A DNA stretch of 64,000 nt. Origin: Terriglobus tenax (lineage in GTDB: Bacteria; Acidobacteriota; Terriglobia; Terriglobales; Acidobacteriaceae). Below are positions 6,944-15,785 of the stretch, one piece after another; the first letter of the stretch is position 1; the number at the start of each line of letters is the position of its first letter. The translations under genes were made by a program, and so were the position numbers. The DNA is taken from positions 2,108,001 to 2,172,000 of the forward strand of contig NZ_JAGSYA010000004.1 of the NCBI RefSeq assembly GCF_025685395.1, written 5' to 3'. The notes beneath the pieces are model-generated. The model did not search any database. It had not been told where the DNA came from and saw only the letters and a program-made list of their open reading frames with translations.

Positions 6944-7963
6944 ATGGGCTTTGTGATTGATCTGCGCACGCGTCTGCTAGCTGTAATAGTGCTTTTCCTG
7001 ATGGCTGCCAGCTTGTTCGCTCAGGATTCTATCGATGAATGCTCTCCGTATGAGAAGGTCGCTCTGCCAGCCGAAGCCACAAGCTCGCAGAAGGATGGAG
7101 CCGTATGCGATTCCTACGATCTTTATCGCGGCTTGGGGCAGGCGGTGAATTACCGAAGAGCCGGTGCTTGCGCGTGGAAGCAGCGGCAACAACGCCTCTC
7201 TGATCCTGATCACATTGACGGATATGTCGTTGCGGGAGGATCACTCACCCTGGCGGATCTTTATGCCAATGGCCTCGGCGTAGAGAAAAATCTGCCACTG
7301 GCCAAACGCTTCGTCTGCGAAGTGGAAGGCGTGGTGCGTGCCGAAGCCATCGAGGCGATCGACAAGCCTAAACCGGACAAGCGGCGTTTCGAACTTTGCG
7401 ACTACGCGGTAACCACCATTGCCATAAATGAGTGCTTCTCTCTGAAGCAGAAGATCGAAGATCAACGCCAGTGGCGTTTCTTTCAAAGCTTGAAGACTGA
7501 AATGACTCCACCACAACAGGCAGCGTTTGACCATTTGCTGGCAGCAGAAAAGAACTTTATCGATCTTCACCGGCTTGAGGTTTATCAGGGCGGCACCATC
7601 CGCGGCGTACGCACCATGGGTTCCCAGGCCATTCTGAAAGACCTTTTTCGCGTCGAGGTTATCAGGTTTCTCCGTAACCAGTGGCCAGCTACGAAAGTAT
7701 CTGCCGAACGGGCTGAGTCGCAGATGAGCGCCGAGTACCACCGCCAGATCACCGCACCTGGAAAGCAGACGAATCAGGAGATGTTCGAAGGAGAAAATGT
7801 CTCCGCCGGGAATCTCGCCAAGGTTCAGAAGAGCTGGCAGGCATACCGAGACGCCTGGGTGGCATTTGCCCAAACCTGCGATCCAGGCAAAGCCGCTGCC
7901 GTCCAGGCTGAAGTCACCCTTGACCGTTACCGATATTTGAAGACGATCACTGCTACCGACTGA
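6944..7963 (+). CDS. Exported protein with LprI/DUF1311-like C-terminal region
   Basis: A 339-residue protein with an N-terminal signal peptide (LLAVIVLFLMAASLFA). Residues about 90-125 contain a Sel1-like stretch (LADLYANGLGVEKNLPLAKRFVCE). The C-terminal half has the Cys/Gln/Trp pattern of DUF1311 (lysozyme inhibitor LprI) proteins, for example AECFSLK-like INECFSLKQKI and the terminal VQKSWQAYRDAWVAFAQ. It is preceded by a REP-like repeat and has only a weak ribosome-binding site. The function is uncertain: a periplasmic binding or inhibitor role is suggested by the family, not proven. Confidence 0.65.
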   Translation: MGFVIDLRTRLLAVIVLFLMAASLFAQDSIDECSPYEKVALPAEATSSQKDGAVCDSYDLYRGLGQAVNYRRAGACAWKQRQQRLSDPDHIDGYVVAGGSLTLADLYANGLGVEKNLPLAKRFVCEVEGVVRAEAIEAIDKPKPDKRRFELCDYAVTTIAINECFSLKQKIEDQRQWRFFQSLKTEMTPPQQAAFDHLLAAEKNFIDLHRLEVYQGGTIRGVRTMGSQAILKDLFRVEVIRFLRNQWPATKVSAERAESQMSAEYHRQITAPGKQTNQEMFEGENVSAGNLAKVQKSWQAYRDAWVAFAQTCDPGKAAAVQAEVTLDRYRYLKTITATD

Positions 7964-8071
7964 ACTGAGAGTTCCTGATAACTGGAATCGGAAACTGGCA
8001 ACTTCCTGCCTGTAAAAAATCTCCGCCAATCGACCTAACCGCACCCCCATCCCCCTGTCTAAGGAGGCGAA

Positions 8072-8650
8072 ATGGAGAAGTCAGAGAAAGAGGCGATCCG
8101 GCTGGTCCTTGCCGGCGACAGAGACGCGTACCGCGTCCTGATGGACCGTCACTACCCTGCCGTCTTCCGGATCGCCTTCCGCATTACCGGCAATGAAGCC
8201 GACGCGGAAGAAGCTGCGCAGGAAAGCTTTCTGCGTGCCTATAACAAGCTTCCCGAGTTCCGGCAGGACTCTGCCTTTGGAACCTGGGTTACGAGGATTG
8301 CCATGAACACGGCCATGAACCTGATCGAGCGCAGAAACCGCGACCTGTCGCACTACGCCCCCCGCATCGGGGACGAGGTCGCCGAGGGCGAAGTGCAGGT
8401 GGCCAGCCACCGCGCCGGGCCCGAGCGTGTCCTGCTCGACATGGAGACCGCGACCCTGCGCAACGCCGCCATGTCCGCGCTTACCCCCATGGAGCGCACC
8501 GCTTTCACCCTGCGCCACATGGAAGAGGTCGGCATGGCAGAAATTGCCGATGCCCTGGGAGTTCCGGTCAATTCCGCCAAGCAGGCTGTTTTTCGCGCCG
8601 TCGGCAAGCTGCGCCGCGCGCTGGAACCTGTCGCAGGAGGTACGCGATGA
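8072..8650 (+). CDS. ECF-type RNA polymerase sigma factor
   Basis: A 192-residue extracytoplasmic-function sigma factor. Region 2 is visible as RHYPAVFRIAFRITGNEADA followed by EEAAQESFLRAYNKL and FGTWVTRIAMNTAMN. Region 4 is LTPMERTAFTLRHMEEVGMA with the helix-turn-helix IADALGVPVNSAKQAVFRAV. A strong AAGGAGG ribosome-binding site precedes the ATG. The stop codon overlaps the ATG of the anti-sigma gene (ATGA), so production of the pair is coupled. Two exported HEAT-repeat proteins follow on the same strand. Confidence 0.93.
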   Translation: MEKSEKEAIRLVLAGDRDAYRVLMDRHYPAVFRIAFRITGNEADAEEAAQESFLRAYNKLPEFRQDSAFGTWVTRIAMNTAMNLIERRNRDLSHYAPRIGDEVAEGEVQVASHRAGPERVLLDMETATLRNAAMSALTPMERTAFTLRHMEEVGMAEIADALGVPVNSAKQAVFRAVGKLRRALEPVAGGTR

Positions 8651-9444
8651 AGCACTACACCGAAGAAGATCTCATCGCCTATCAAATGGGCGATGCCTCC
8701 GAAGCCCACGCCATCCGCGCGCATCTGGAAGACTGCGCCGCATGCGCCACCCTGGCCGAATCCATCGCGGAAACACTCCGTGTCTTCTCCGCCGAGCCCG
8801 TCCCCATGCGCTCCACGGCGCAGATGGACGCAAGCTGGCAGCGGCTGCGCGGCAACCTCGCAGTCCTGGAAGTTCCGCAAAAGAAGCGCTGGTTCGCCGT
8901 ATGGATGTGGCCCGCCGCCGGAGTATGCACCGCCGCCCTGGTCGTTATGGTGGTGCTCGGCCTGCACATCCGCAAGACCGACATTCCCGCCAGCGGCGAG
9001 CCAGGACCGCAGCAAAAGGCCTCCATCAGCGACACGCTGAAGAGTCTCGTCGGACGCCACAACCAGGCGCATCCCATCAACGGCCACGGTCCGCTGACGG
9101 ATATACCGAACGACAATCCTCAGATCACCGCGCACCTTGATTCCGCCGAGCGTCTGCTGACCGCTGTCAGCCATGAAGACGGGCCTCTGGACGAAACCAC
9201 CCGTTCGCAGGCGCACGATCTACTGCTGAAGAACGCCGTCTACACGCAGACCGCGCGCGAACGCGGTGACCTGTCAGAGGCCGCGGTGCTCGATAACCTT
9301 GGCCGCGTTCTCATCGGCCTGGACCACGCTCCGGAGACGCCGAGGAGCACCTGGCAACTGCGCCTGGAGATGAACACCGACGGCCTGTTGCTGGATCTTC
9401 GCGTATTGCGCCAGAACGACGAGCACAGCCGTACCCGGCAGTAA
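8647..9444 (+). CDS. Membrane anti-sigma factor with zinc-finger domain
   Basis: A 265-residue protein that starts with a ZAS-type zinc-binding anti-sigma domain (YTEEDLIAYQMGD, then HLEDCAAC = H-x3-C-x2-C). A single transmembrane helix follows at about residues 84-105 (WMWPAAGVCTAALVVMVVLG), then a periplasmic part of about 150 residues with no recognised domain. It is translated from an ATG overlapping the sigma-factor stop and should sequester that sigma factor at the inner membrane until a periplasmic signal is sensed. Confidence 0.88.
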   Translation: MKHYTEEDLIAYQMGDASEAHAIRAHLEDCAACATLAESIAETLRVFSAEPVPMRSTAQMDASWQRLRGNLAVLEVPQKKRWFAVWMWPAAGVCTAALVVMVVLGLHIRKTDIPASGEPGPQQKASISDTLKSLVGRHNQAHPINGHGPLTDIPNDNPQITAHLDSAERLLTAVSHEDGPLDETTRSQAHDLLLKNAVYTQTARERGDLSEAAVLDNLGRVLIGLDHAPETPRSTWQLRLEMNTDGLLLDLRVLRQNDEHSRTRQ

Positions 9445-9474
9445 GACAAGTTTTGCACCAAAGGAGAAGCACCC

Positions 9475-10485
9475 ATGAAGCACTGGATCTTGTTTGCAGG
9501 TCTGGCCCTCGGCAGCGGCGCACACGCCGCGCTGGCAACCGAGGTCTTGCAACCCGCCATCCTCACCACCGACCCCGGCGCGGCAGCCGCCGCGGAAGAC
9601 AGCTACGCCGCCGGCACCCGCGCCATGAACGAGCAGCGCTGGCAGGACGCCATCACCGTCTTTGACAAGATCATCGACGCCAAGGGCGCGAAGGCCGATG
9701 CCTCTCTCTACTGGAAGGCCTATGCCCTCAACAAGCTCAGCCGCCGTGAAGAGTCAGCCGCAACCTGCGGCCAGTTACGCGGTGAGTTCCCAAAGTCCAC
9801 CTGGATCAAAGACTGCGCCGCGCTCGGCATTGGGAACCGCACCGTGCACGTGGTCGTACGCTCCCAGGACGGAAGAACCAGCACCTCCACTTCCAGTTCC
9901 AGCAGCAGCGATGACGACACCTTCATGATCGGACCCATGCCGCCGACTCCTCCCACCCCGCCCACGCCGCTGAGCTGGAACACCGGCTACAGGTCAGGCC
10001 GCGGAGACTCCGGTGATCCGAACTCTGATCTGAAGATTCTCGCCCTGAACTCGCTGATGAACCAGGACGCCACCCGCGCCGTGCCTGTGATCCGCGAGCT
10101 ACTCAACGGCAACCAGTCCGACGCCGTGAAGAAACAGGCGCTCTTCGTCCTGGGCCAGAACAAGACTCCGGAGTGCCAGGCCCTGCTGCGTGAGATTGCT
10201 CTCGGCAAGCAGAATCCCGCTCTGCAGCGTCAGGCCATGCAGATGCTGGCGATCACGCAGGGCAAAAAGGCCAACGACACTCTGGCAGAGATTTACCGCC
10301 AGTCCACCGACGTGAAGATCAAAAAGTCGGCCATCTCTTCGATGTTCATCTCCGGTGATGCGCAGAAGCTGGTCGAACTTGCCCGCGGCGAGAAAGACCT
10401 GGAGATGAAGCGCCAGATCGTCTCCCAGCTTGCCCTGATGAACGACAAGGTCGCACAGGACTACATGCTGGAGCTCTTGAAGTAA
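9475..10485 (+). CDS. Exported TPR and HEAT-repeat protein (ECF operon)
   Basis: A 336-residue protein with a signal peptide (WILFAGLALGSGAHAALA). Residues about 40-110 form TPR-like helices (GTRAMNEQRWQDAITVFDKI). A Ser-rich linker and a run of Pro-Thr (MPPTPPTPPTPLSW) follow. The C-terminal 150 residues are HEAT-type repeats (AVKKQALFVLGQNKTPECQA, IKKSAISSMFISGD). AAGGAG lies 8 bp before the ATG and the gene begins 30 bp after the anti-sigma gene. Together with the next gene it is probably an effector or sensor of the ECF system; no catalytic motif is visible. Confidence 0.75.
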   Translation: MKHWILFAGLALGSGAHAALATEVLQPAILTTDPGAAAAAEDSYAAGTRAMNEQRWQDAITVFDKIIDAKGAKADASLYWKAYALNKLSRREESAATCGQLRGEFPKSTWIKDCAALGIGNRTVHVVVRSQDGRTSTSTSSSSSSDDDTFMIGPMPPTPPTPPTPLSWNTGYRSGRGDSGDPNSDLKILALNSLMNQDATRAVPVIRELLNGNQSDAVKKQALFVLGQNKTPECQALLREIALGKQNPALQRQAMQMLAITQGKKANDTLAEIYRQSTDVKIKKSAISSMFISGDAQKLVELARGEKDLEMKRQIVSQLALMNDKVAQDYMLELLK

Positions 10486-10490
10486 CAGGC

Positions 10491-10523
10491 ATTGGGCGCC
10501 GCGAAAGCATCGCGGCGCCCAAT
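10491..10523 (+). terminator. Perfect 14-bp hairpin between the two HEAT-repeat genes
   Basis: ATTGGGCGCCGCGA (10491-10504) and TCGCGGCGCCCAAT (10510-10523) form a perfect stem with a 5-nt loop right after the stop codon. No T run follows, so it may be a transcript-stabilising or attenuating stem rather than a full terminator. Confidence 0.55.
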
Positions 10524-10634
10524 GAAACCACACCGGGTCTTCCCCTTCGTCCAGAAGCATGGATGAAGACTCCAATAATCCCTCCGCACGTCAAGAACTT
10601 TTCCCACACTTCACTCGTATCAGGAGATAAGGCC

Positions 10635-11639
10635 ATGAGAATTGCCTTTCGCACCCTCGTGTTTTCTTTTACCCTCGCCGCTCCGCTCGCGGCGCAGCAG
10701 CCGCTGGTTGCTGGAACGCAGATGGAAACACATACTGTCCACAATTTGCATGCAGATCTCGCCTCCGCGGGCACAGCCTGGGTAGGCTATTCCATCCCGG
10801 TGCTGGGTCACTTTACTGAGAGTGACAACCAGACCATCTACCTCGAAGGCTCCCGGGATGGCGACTACCGCTCCCAGGAAGACCGGCAGGAATTTGACCA
10901 CGCCAACCTCCTTCTCCGCATGGAGAAGGGCGAGGTTTCCAAAGTGCGCATCGTGACGCCCAACCGCAAGCTCGATACCGGCGGAGTAAAGTTCGTGTGG
11001 CTTGAGGGAGTCTCCCAGGAAGAGAGCCTGCGTGAGTTCAGTGCCCTGGCCTCGAATACCGCGCAGGAGCGCAAGGTACGCGACGCCGCCGTCATGATCG
11101 TCGCACAGCACCAGTCACCGGTCGCCACCAGCACACTGGCCGGCATGGCAAAGTCCGGCGACTCCTTCCTGAGAGAGAAGGCAGCCTTCTGGCTCGCGGC
11201 GCATCGCGGACAGGACGGCACAAAGGCCATTCTCGCACTCACCCGCACGGAGCAGGACGAACACCTGCGCGGCAAGCTTGCCTTTGACCTCACCCTGGCT
11301 AAAGACAATCCTGCCGCTGTCGATGAACTCATCTGGATGGCAAAGAATGACGCTGCACCGCACGTCCGCAAGGAAGCCCAGTTCTGGATGGCCCAGAAAG
11401 CGGGGAAACGTGCAGCAGGTGAGCTTCGTCAAATCGTACAGAACGACCCCGACCGCGGAATCCGCCGCTCGGCCGTCTTCGCCATCTCGCGTCTGCCGCA
11501 GGATGAAGCAGCCGCGCAACTGATCCAGGTAGCAGAGACCAACAAGGATCCTGAAGTCCGCAAGCAGGCCATCTTCTGGCTCGGACAATCCAAGGACCCC
11601 AAAGCGTTGGACTACCTGACCAAGATCCTCAGGGAATAA
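10635..11639 (+). CDS. Exported HEAT-repeat protein (ECF operon)
   Basis: A 334-residue protein. The ATG at 10635 has AGGAG 9 bp upstream and starts a signal peptide (IAFRTLVFSFTLAAPLAA); the frame is open 24 codons further upstream but without a ribosome-binding site. After a beta-rich N-terminal domain of about 120 residues, at least five HEAT-like repeats follow with the recurring form VRKxAxFWLGxxK (FLREKAAFWLAAHR, HVRKEAQFWMAQKAG, EVRKQAIFWLGQSKD). It resembles the C-terminal half of the preceding protein, suggesting an old duplication. It is likely a periplasmic protein-interaction scaffold. Confidence 0.75.
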   Translation: MRIAFRTLVFSFTLAAPLAAQQPLVAGTQMETHTVHNLHADLASAGTAWVGYSIPVLGHFTESDNQTIYLEGSRDGDYRSQEDRQEFDHANLLLRMEKGEVSKVRIVTPNRKLDTGGVKFVWLEGVSQEESLREFSALASNTAQERKVRDAAVMIVAQHQSPVATSTLAGMAKSGDSFLREKAAFWLAAHRGQDGTKAILALTRTEQDEHLRGKLAFDLTLAKDNPAAVDELIWMAKNDAAPHVRKEAQFWMAQKAGKRAAGELRQIVQNDPDRGIRRSAVFAISRLPQDEAAAQLIQVAETNKDPEVRKQAIFWLGQSKDPKALDYLTKILRE

Positions 11640-11663
11640 CTGAGGACCCTCGAAACACTTAAA

Positions 11664-11706
11664 AGCCCGCAACGGTTTCGCATCCCGCTGCGGGCTATTT
11701 TCTTTT
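11664..11706 (+). terminator. Bidirectional Rho-independent terminator
   Basis: AGCCCGCA (11664-11671) pairs with TGCGGGCT (11689-11696), followed by ATTTTCTTTT on the plus strand and preceded by AAAA (T run on the minus strand). It separates the convergent HEAT-repeat and glucan phosphorylase genes. Confidence 0.8.
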
Positions 11707-11710
11707 CCGA

Positions 11711-13471
11711 CTAAACGGCTGCGCCGATCTCCGCCATTTCCCTCTTCCCCGGCAGCACAACGCCAGCCTGCTCCGGGAAGTACGCCCGCCGCCAGTACTG
11801 GGCCACCATGCGCTGAGTATTGAAGAAGGTGCCGTTCATCCCGATGCAGTGCTGCATCACCTTCGCCCATGCCTGCTTGTTCTGGTAAGCCGGCACAATC
11901 TCCGTCTCCAGCTTCTGGTACAGGTGCGTAGCTTCTTCCTCGTCACTGGCGCCATCTTCAATCGCCCATCCGGTCGTCCCGTCGGCACAGCCTTCCATCC
12001 ACCAGCCATCCAGGATGCTCAGGCTGGGCACACCATTCAGAGCGGCCTTCATACCGCTGGTGCCGCTGGCTTCATAGGGCCGCCGTGGCGTATTCACCCA
12101 GATGTCCGCACCCGCCGTCAGCATGCCGCCAAGCTGCATGTCATAGTTCTCCAGGTACACCACGTGCACCACGCTCTGCTTCAGCCCATGCGCCGCGCTG
12201 ATTACCTCATGAATCAGCGCCTTCCCCGGAGCATCCGCCGGATGGGCCTTGCCCGCATACACAATCTGCAGACCGCCCAGCTGCTGGGCAATGCGCAGAA
12301 GCCTCTGCGTGTCTTCAAACAGCAGCGTGGCTCGTTTGTAGGTGGCCGCACGGCGCGCAAAGCCCAGCGTCAGCACATCCTCGCGGAAGGCAACCCCGGT
12401 GCGGCGTTGTACTTCTTCGATCAGGCGGCGCTTGCTGACGGCATGCGCCTCGGTAATCTCCTGCAGCTCCACGCCGTAGATGCTGCGCAGTGCATCATTG
12501 TCCTCGCGCCATCCATCCAGACGGCGGTCAAACAGTTCCGCCATCGCCGAGGACACCCACGTGCCCGCGTGAACGCCATTCGTGATGGAGTGGATCGGCG
12601 TATCCGGAAACATCGCCTGCGAAACCTTGCCATGCTGCATCGCAACGCCATTCACATAGCGCGAAAAACGCAGGGCGATGTAGGTCATGTTCAACAGACC
12701 CTCATGGATGCCGCCAAAACGGCCATAGATCTCAGACCGCTCCGGCCCCAGAACCGCATGCATCTGGTCCTGGCCAAACTTGTCATGCCCTGCCGGCACC
12801 GGAGTGTGTGTGGTGAAGACGCACTGCTGTTTGACAGCCTCCACATCCTCGTCCGTCGCAGTGGCAAGCGCGCGGCCTTTCAGCCGCTGCTCCAACAGGG
12901 CTGTGGTCAGCAACGCCGCATGGCCTTCGTTCATGTGGAAGACCTCGGGCGTAACACCCAGCGCCTTCAGCATGGCCACGCCGCCCAGGCCCAGCACCGC
13001 CTCCTGGCATAGCCGGTAGTATGTATCGCCGCCGTACAGTGTGTCCGTAAAGGTACGGTCCCACGGCTCGTTCGCCTCAACATCCGTATCCAGCAGCAGC
13101 ACGGGAATCACGTGGCCGGTAACGCCCACCACGTCATACCGCCAGCCGCGAATTCTCAGCTCGCGGTTCTGTACCTGGACAGAGACCTCCGCACCGGCAG
13201 CCGGAAGACGTTCCTCCGGAAGCCACGGCATCGGTTCCTCGGTCTGCCGTCCATCGCTGTCCAGCATCTGCCGAAAGTAGCCCATGCGATGTGCCAGGGT
13301 TACGGCCACCATCGGAATACCGAGATCGGCGGCCGACCGCAATGTGTCGCCTGCCAGCACACCAAGACCACCGGAGTAGGTCGGAAGATTCTCCTCCAGC
13401 GCGATTTCCATTGAGAAGTACGCAACGCGGCAGTTCCGCAATGCCTCTGCCGCCAGCTCCTGCACCGTCAT
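11711..13471 (-). CDS. glgP: Alpha-glucan (glycogen/maltodextrin) phosphorylase, short form
   Basis: Releases glucose-1-phosphate from alpha-1,4-glucans in the cytoplasm using pyridoxal phosphate. The 586-residue protein belongs to the shorter alpha-glucan phosphorylase group rather than the 800-residue E. coli type. Recognisable segments are RVAYFSMEIALEENLPTYSG, GGLGVLAGDTLRSAADLG, VFHMNEGHAAL, FTTHTPVPAGHD and the PLP-lysine region EASGTSGMKAALNGV. The frame opens at 13573, but the ATG at 13471 with GAGGT upstream begins the conserved N-terminus. It stands alone, convergent with the ECF operon. Confidence 0.92.
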   Translation of the reverse strand: MTVQELAAEALRNCRVAYFSMEIALEENLPTYSGGLGVLAGDTLRSAADLGIPMVAVTLAHRMGYFRQMLDSDGRQTEEPMPWLPEERLPAAGAEVSVQVQNRELRIRGWRYDVVGVTGHVIPVLLLDTDVEANEPWDRTFTDTLYGGDTYYRLCQEAVLGLGGVAMLKALGVTPEVFHMNEGHAALLTTALLEQRLKGRALATATDEDVEAVKQQCVFTTHTPVPAGHDKFGQDQMHAVLGPERSEIYGRFGGIHEGLLNMTYIALRFSRYVNGVAMQHGKVSQAMFPDTPIHSITNGVHAGTWVSSAMAELFDRRLDGWREDNDALRSIYGVELQEITEAHAVSKRRLIEEVQRRTGVAFREDVLTLGFARRAATYKRATLLFEDTQRLLRIAQQLGGLQIVYAGKAHPADAPGKALIHEVISAAHGLKQSVVHVVYLENYDMQLGGMLTAGADIWVNTPRRPYEASGTSGMKAALNGVPSLSILDGWWMEGCADGTTGWAIEDGASDEEEATHLYQKLETEIVPAYQNKQAWAKVMQHCIGMNGTFFNTQRMVAQYWRRAYFPEQAGVVLPGKREMAEIGAAV

Positions 13472-13623
13472 GCCAGAAAACCTCACACGGACGCCCGCTA
13501 CCCGCAGGCGGTCGTGCGACCTGCTCGCTTCAATTCGAAATACGCGGGCCCCTACCGAATAGACTCCGCGCAACGGGCCGGAGAATCAATCTTTATTTGC
13601 GAGAAAAACGTGTGATCTTCGCC

Positions 13624-13938
13624 TCAAAAACGGTATAAACCCACCTCGGTCGTCTTCAGACCAAGGTGCGCGATGAAACCAAGCAACACCACCACCGCAA
13701 AACAAATCGTCGGGCGAAGCCATGGTTTGTTCGCTTTACGGCCAAGTCCCATCTCCACGGCGGTCAGCAGCACCCACACAATCGCCGTCACCAGGATCCA
13801 GTCATAGACCATCACCCGTGTCGCACCGTTTTCCACGCGCAACACCCGCTCCACGTTGAACGGGTGCATCGCAAAGCCCACCATCGCCGCGATAAACAGC
13901 AGCAGCATTTCGACAATGGCAATCATCATCTTCTTCAT
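13624..13938 (-). CDS. Small integral membrane protein after the adenosine deaminase gene
   Basis: A 104-residue protein with about three predicted transmembrane helices (IVEMLLLFIAAMVGFAM, WILVTAIVWVLLTAVEM, TICFAVVVLLGFIAHLG). Its ATG overlaps the stop codon of the upstream secreted deaminase gene (ATGA), so it is translationally coupled to it. I do not recognise a family. Transport or retention connected with nucleoside salvage is only a guess from position. Confidence 0.7.
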   Translation of the reverse strand: MKKMMIAIVEMLLLFIAAMVGFAMHPFNVERVLRVENGATRVMVYDWILVTAIVWVLLTAVEMGLGRKANKPWLRPTICFAVVVLLGFIAHLGLKTTEVGLYRF

Positions 13939-15455
13939 TGCACACCCGCCTCAAACACCCGGAAGCGGCGTTCCAGCTCCCACTGCTGTGCCGCCTTTTC
14001 GCTTCCCTTCAGAAACTCCGTGCACTTGGCTGTTGGCCTGTCACCGCCAAGTGCCTGCCCCGCGCACACCGCTCGCGGCTTGCCCCACGCATCGGGTTGC
14101 GTCCACAGGTCTTCACCTGGCAGAAAGTTATGCTCCATGCCGGTGCGCGCCATGTTCTTGAGCTCCAGGTAGGTAAGTCCCTGCTCCATCGCCGCGCGGG
14201 TGTACTCCTGCGTCAGGTTGCCGCGTGAAACCCCTTCATCATCGGTCGACAGCGACACCGGCACCTTCGCCGCGCGGTAGTTCGCCAGCGGGTGATTCTT
14301 CCCCGTAATGCCCAGGATGCCGTCATTGCTGGTCAGGTTGATCTCCACCATGACGTGCTTCTCTGCCATCTCCTTCAACAGCGTGTCCGCATCCGTCTCA
14401 TACATCACGTCCACTCCGTGGCCAATGCGCTCGGCTCCGGCTACCTCTACCGCCTCGCGGATGTGAAACTTCAGCCCCTCCGGCGCCACCATGCCCGGCG
14501 CCAGTTCGCCCGCATGCAGGCTCAAATGCACCTTCGGATACTTCGTCTTCAGAAACTGCAAAAACTTCATCTGCCGGTCGTACTCGCTCATGGACATGTA
14601 CGTGTCCTCGGGCTGCACATAGTTGATGCCCACCACACGCGGGTCCACACTGGCCAGCTCAAAGCCAAGCAGCGTCTGCGCAAACACCTGCTGCGGCGGG
14701 AAGGCGCGCAGCACCTGGAAGATGTAACGCACCGTCATGGTGCATGCCGGCGCAGCCTGCGGAGTTCCGCAATGGGCAACCGACTTCCGCGTCGCCTCCA
14801 CGGCATCAATCTCCGCGATGGCGCTCTTCACGTTCTCGCGCACGGCCCCGGTCAGCAGCTTCTCGCGCAGGGCTTCAAGATCGTCGCTCCAGCCCAGCTT
14901 GTAGCCCAGCGAAGCGCTGGGCCCGAAGTCCGGCGTGTGCATGATCTCAAGGTACTGCTCGTTCTGGCCGGCGGCACGGCTGGCCACCTCGTCCACCCAC
15001 TCGCCAGCATGCTTCTTATCCAGGCCGCCGAACTTGCCAAAGGTGGCAAAGAACTGGTCATGCCCGCTCCAGCCGGAGGAAGGAACGAACGACCGCATGG
15101 AGAAGGAATTGATCATGGCGTCATACAGCGCCTGGTTCTTGAAGACGCTCTCGGCCGGGACATCGCCCTTCGCGCATTCGCTCCCCTGCTTCTTTGCGAA
15201 AGCCTTCGCCGTCGTATTGATGCACAGGCCGTCCTCGGCCCCGTTCTTCAGAAAGGTCTCGGCGTAGACCGCGCCCGACAGGTGGACATGCAGGTCACTG
15301 CCCTTGGGCATCTTTGCAAGAAAAGCATGCGCCGCCAACGGCCCCTGCTTCACATCCGCAGCCAGCACACGCGCGGCCTTCAACTCACCCGGCGTCTGCG
15401 CCGCTGCTGTCATCGCCAGACACACCACTGCCGTCAAAACCAGTCCTGATCTCAT
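13935..15455 (-). CDS. Secreted adenosine deaminase-family protein
   Basis: A metal-dependent amidohydrolase of the adenosine deaminase family with a signal peptide (LVLTAVVCLAMTAAAQ). The metal-binding HxH is in DLHVHLSGA. Further motifs are SLHAGE, ERIGHGVD (catalytic His region) and VSLSTDDEGVS (paired Asp). At 506 residues it is longer than cytosolic ADA (about 340) and closer in size to extracellular ADGF/CECR1-type enzymes. It should convert adenosine or a related nucleoside to the inosine form outside the cytoplasm. The final codons overlap a small membrane protein gene. Confidence 0.85.
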   Translation of the reverse strand: MRSGLVLTAVVCLAMTAAAQTPGELKAARVLAADVKQGPLAAHAFLAKMPKGSDLHVHLSGAVYAETFLKNGAEDGLCINTTAKAFAKKQGSECAKGDVPAESVFKNQALYDAMINSFSMRSFVPSSGWSGHDQFFATFGKFGGLDKKHAGEWVDEVASRAAGQNEQYLEIMHTPDFGPSASLGYKLGWSDDLEALREKLLTGAVRENVKSAIAEIDAVEATRKSVAHCGTPQAAPACTMTVRYIFQVLRAFPPQQVFAQTLLGFELASVDPRVVGINYVQPEDTYMSMSEYDRQMKFLQFLKTKYPKVHLSLHAGELAPGMVAPEGLKFHIREAVEVAGAERIGHGVDVMYETDADTLLKEMAEKHVMVEINLTSNDGILGITGKNHPLANYRAAKVPVSLSTDDEGVSRGNLTQEYTRAAMEQGLTYLELKNMARTGMEHNFLPGEDLWTQPDAWGKPRAVCAGQALGGDRPTAKCTEFLKGSEKAAQQWELERRFRVFEAGVQ

Positions 15456-15548
15456 CCGTAGAACCCTTTCAAGGAAACAGGCCCAGCATACCGCACCCCG
15501 GTTTGTCCCACCGCCGCAGGATTGCTATACTAAAGACACTCCACACAG

Positions 15549-15623
15549 GGCCAGATAGCTCAGTGGTAGAGCGCGGCCCTGAAAAGGCCGGCGTCGGCGG
15601 TTCGATCCCGTCTCTGGCCACCA
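15549..15623 (+). tRNA. tRNA-Phe (GAA)
   Basis: A 75-nt cloverleaf. The acceptor GGCCAGA pairs with TCTGGCC, the D arm is GCTC-AGTGGTA-GAGC, and the anticodon stem CGGCC/GGCCG encloses loop CTGAAAA with anticodon GAA. The T arm has TTCGATC, and the CCA end is encoded. Confidence 0.95.
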
Positions 15624-15630
15624 TCTGATT

Positions 15631-15656
15631 CCCGCCATCCGGCGGGTTTGGTGTTT
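15631..15656 (+). terminator. Terminator after tRNA-Phe
   Basis: CCCGCC (15631-15636), loop ATCC, GGCGGG (15641-15646), followed by TTTGGTGTTT, 7 bp beyond the tRNA end. Confidence 0.7.
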
Positions 15657-15785
15657 AAGGGCCACGACCGACCTGTACCAATCCAAACCCCTCCCACACC
15701 AAATGATGTAGCCCAACACCAGCATGTCAGGTCTTCAACCCTGACCATCCAATCCACCACAAATCGTGCTTCCGCCCCCTGAGGT

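Noticed and set aside
15525-15760. Minus-strand frames over tRNA-Phe (TGSNRRRRPFQGRALPLSYL-type)
   Set aside because: These are the well-known spurious translations of antisense tRNA sequence.
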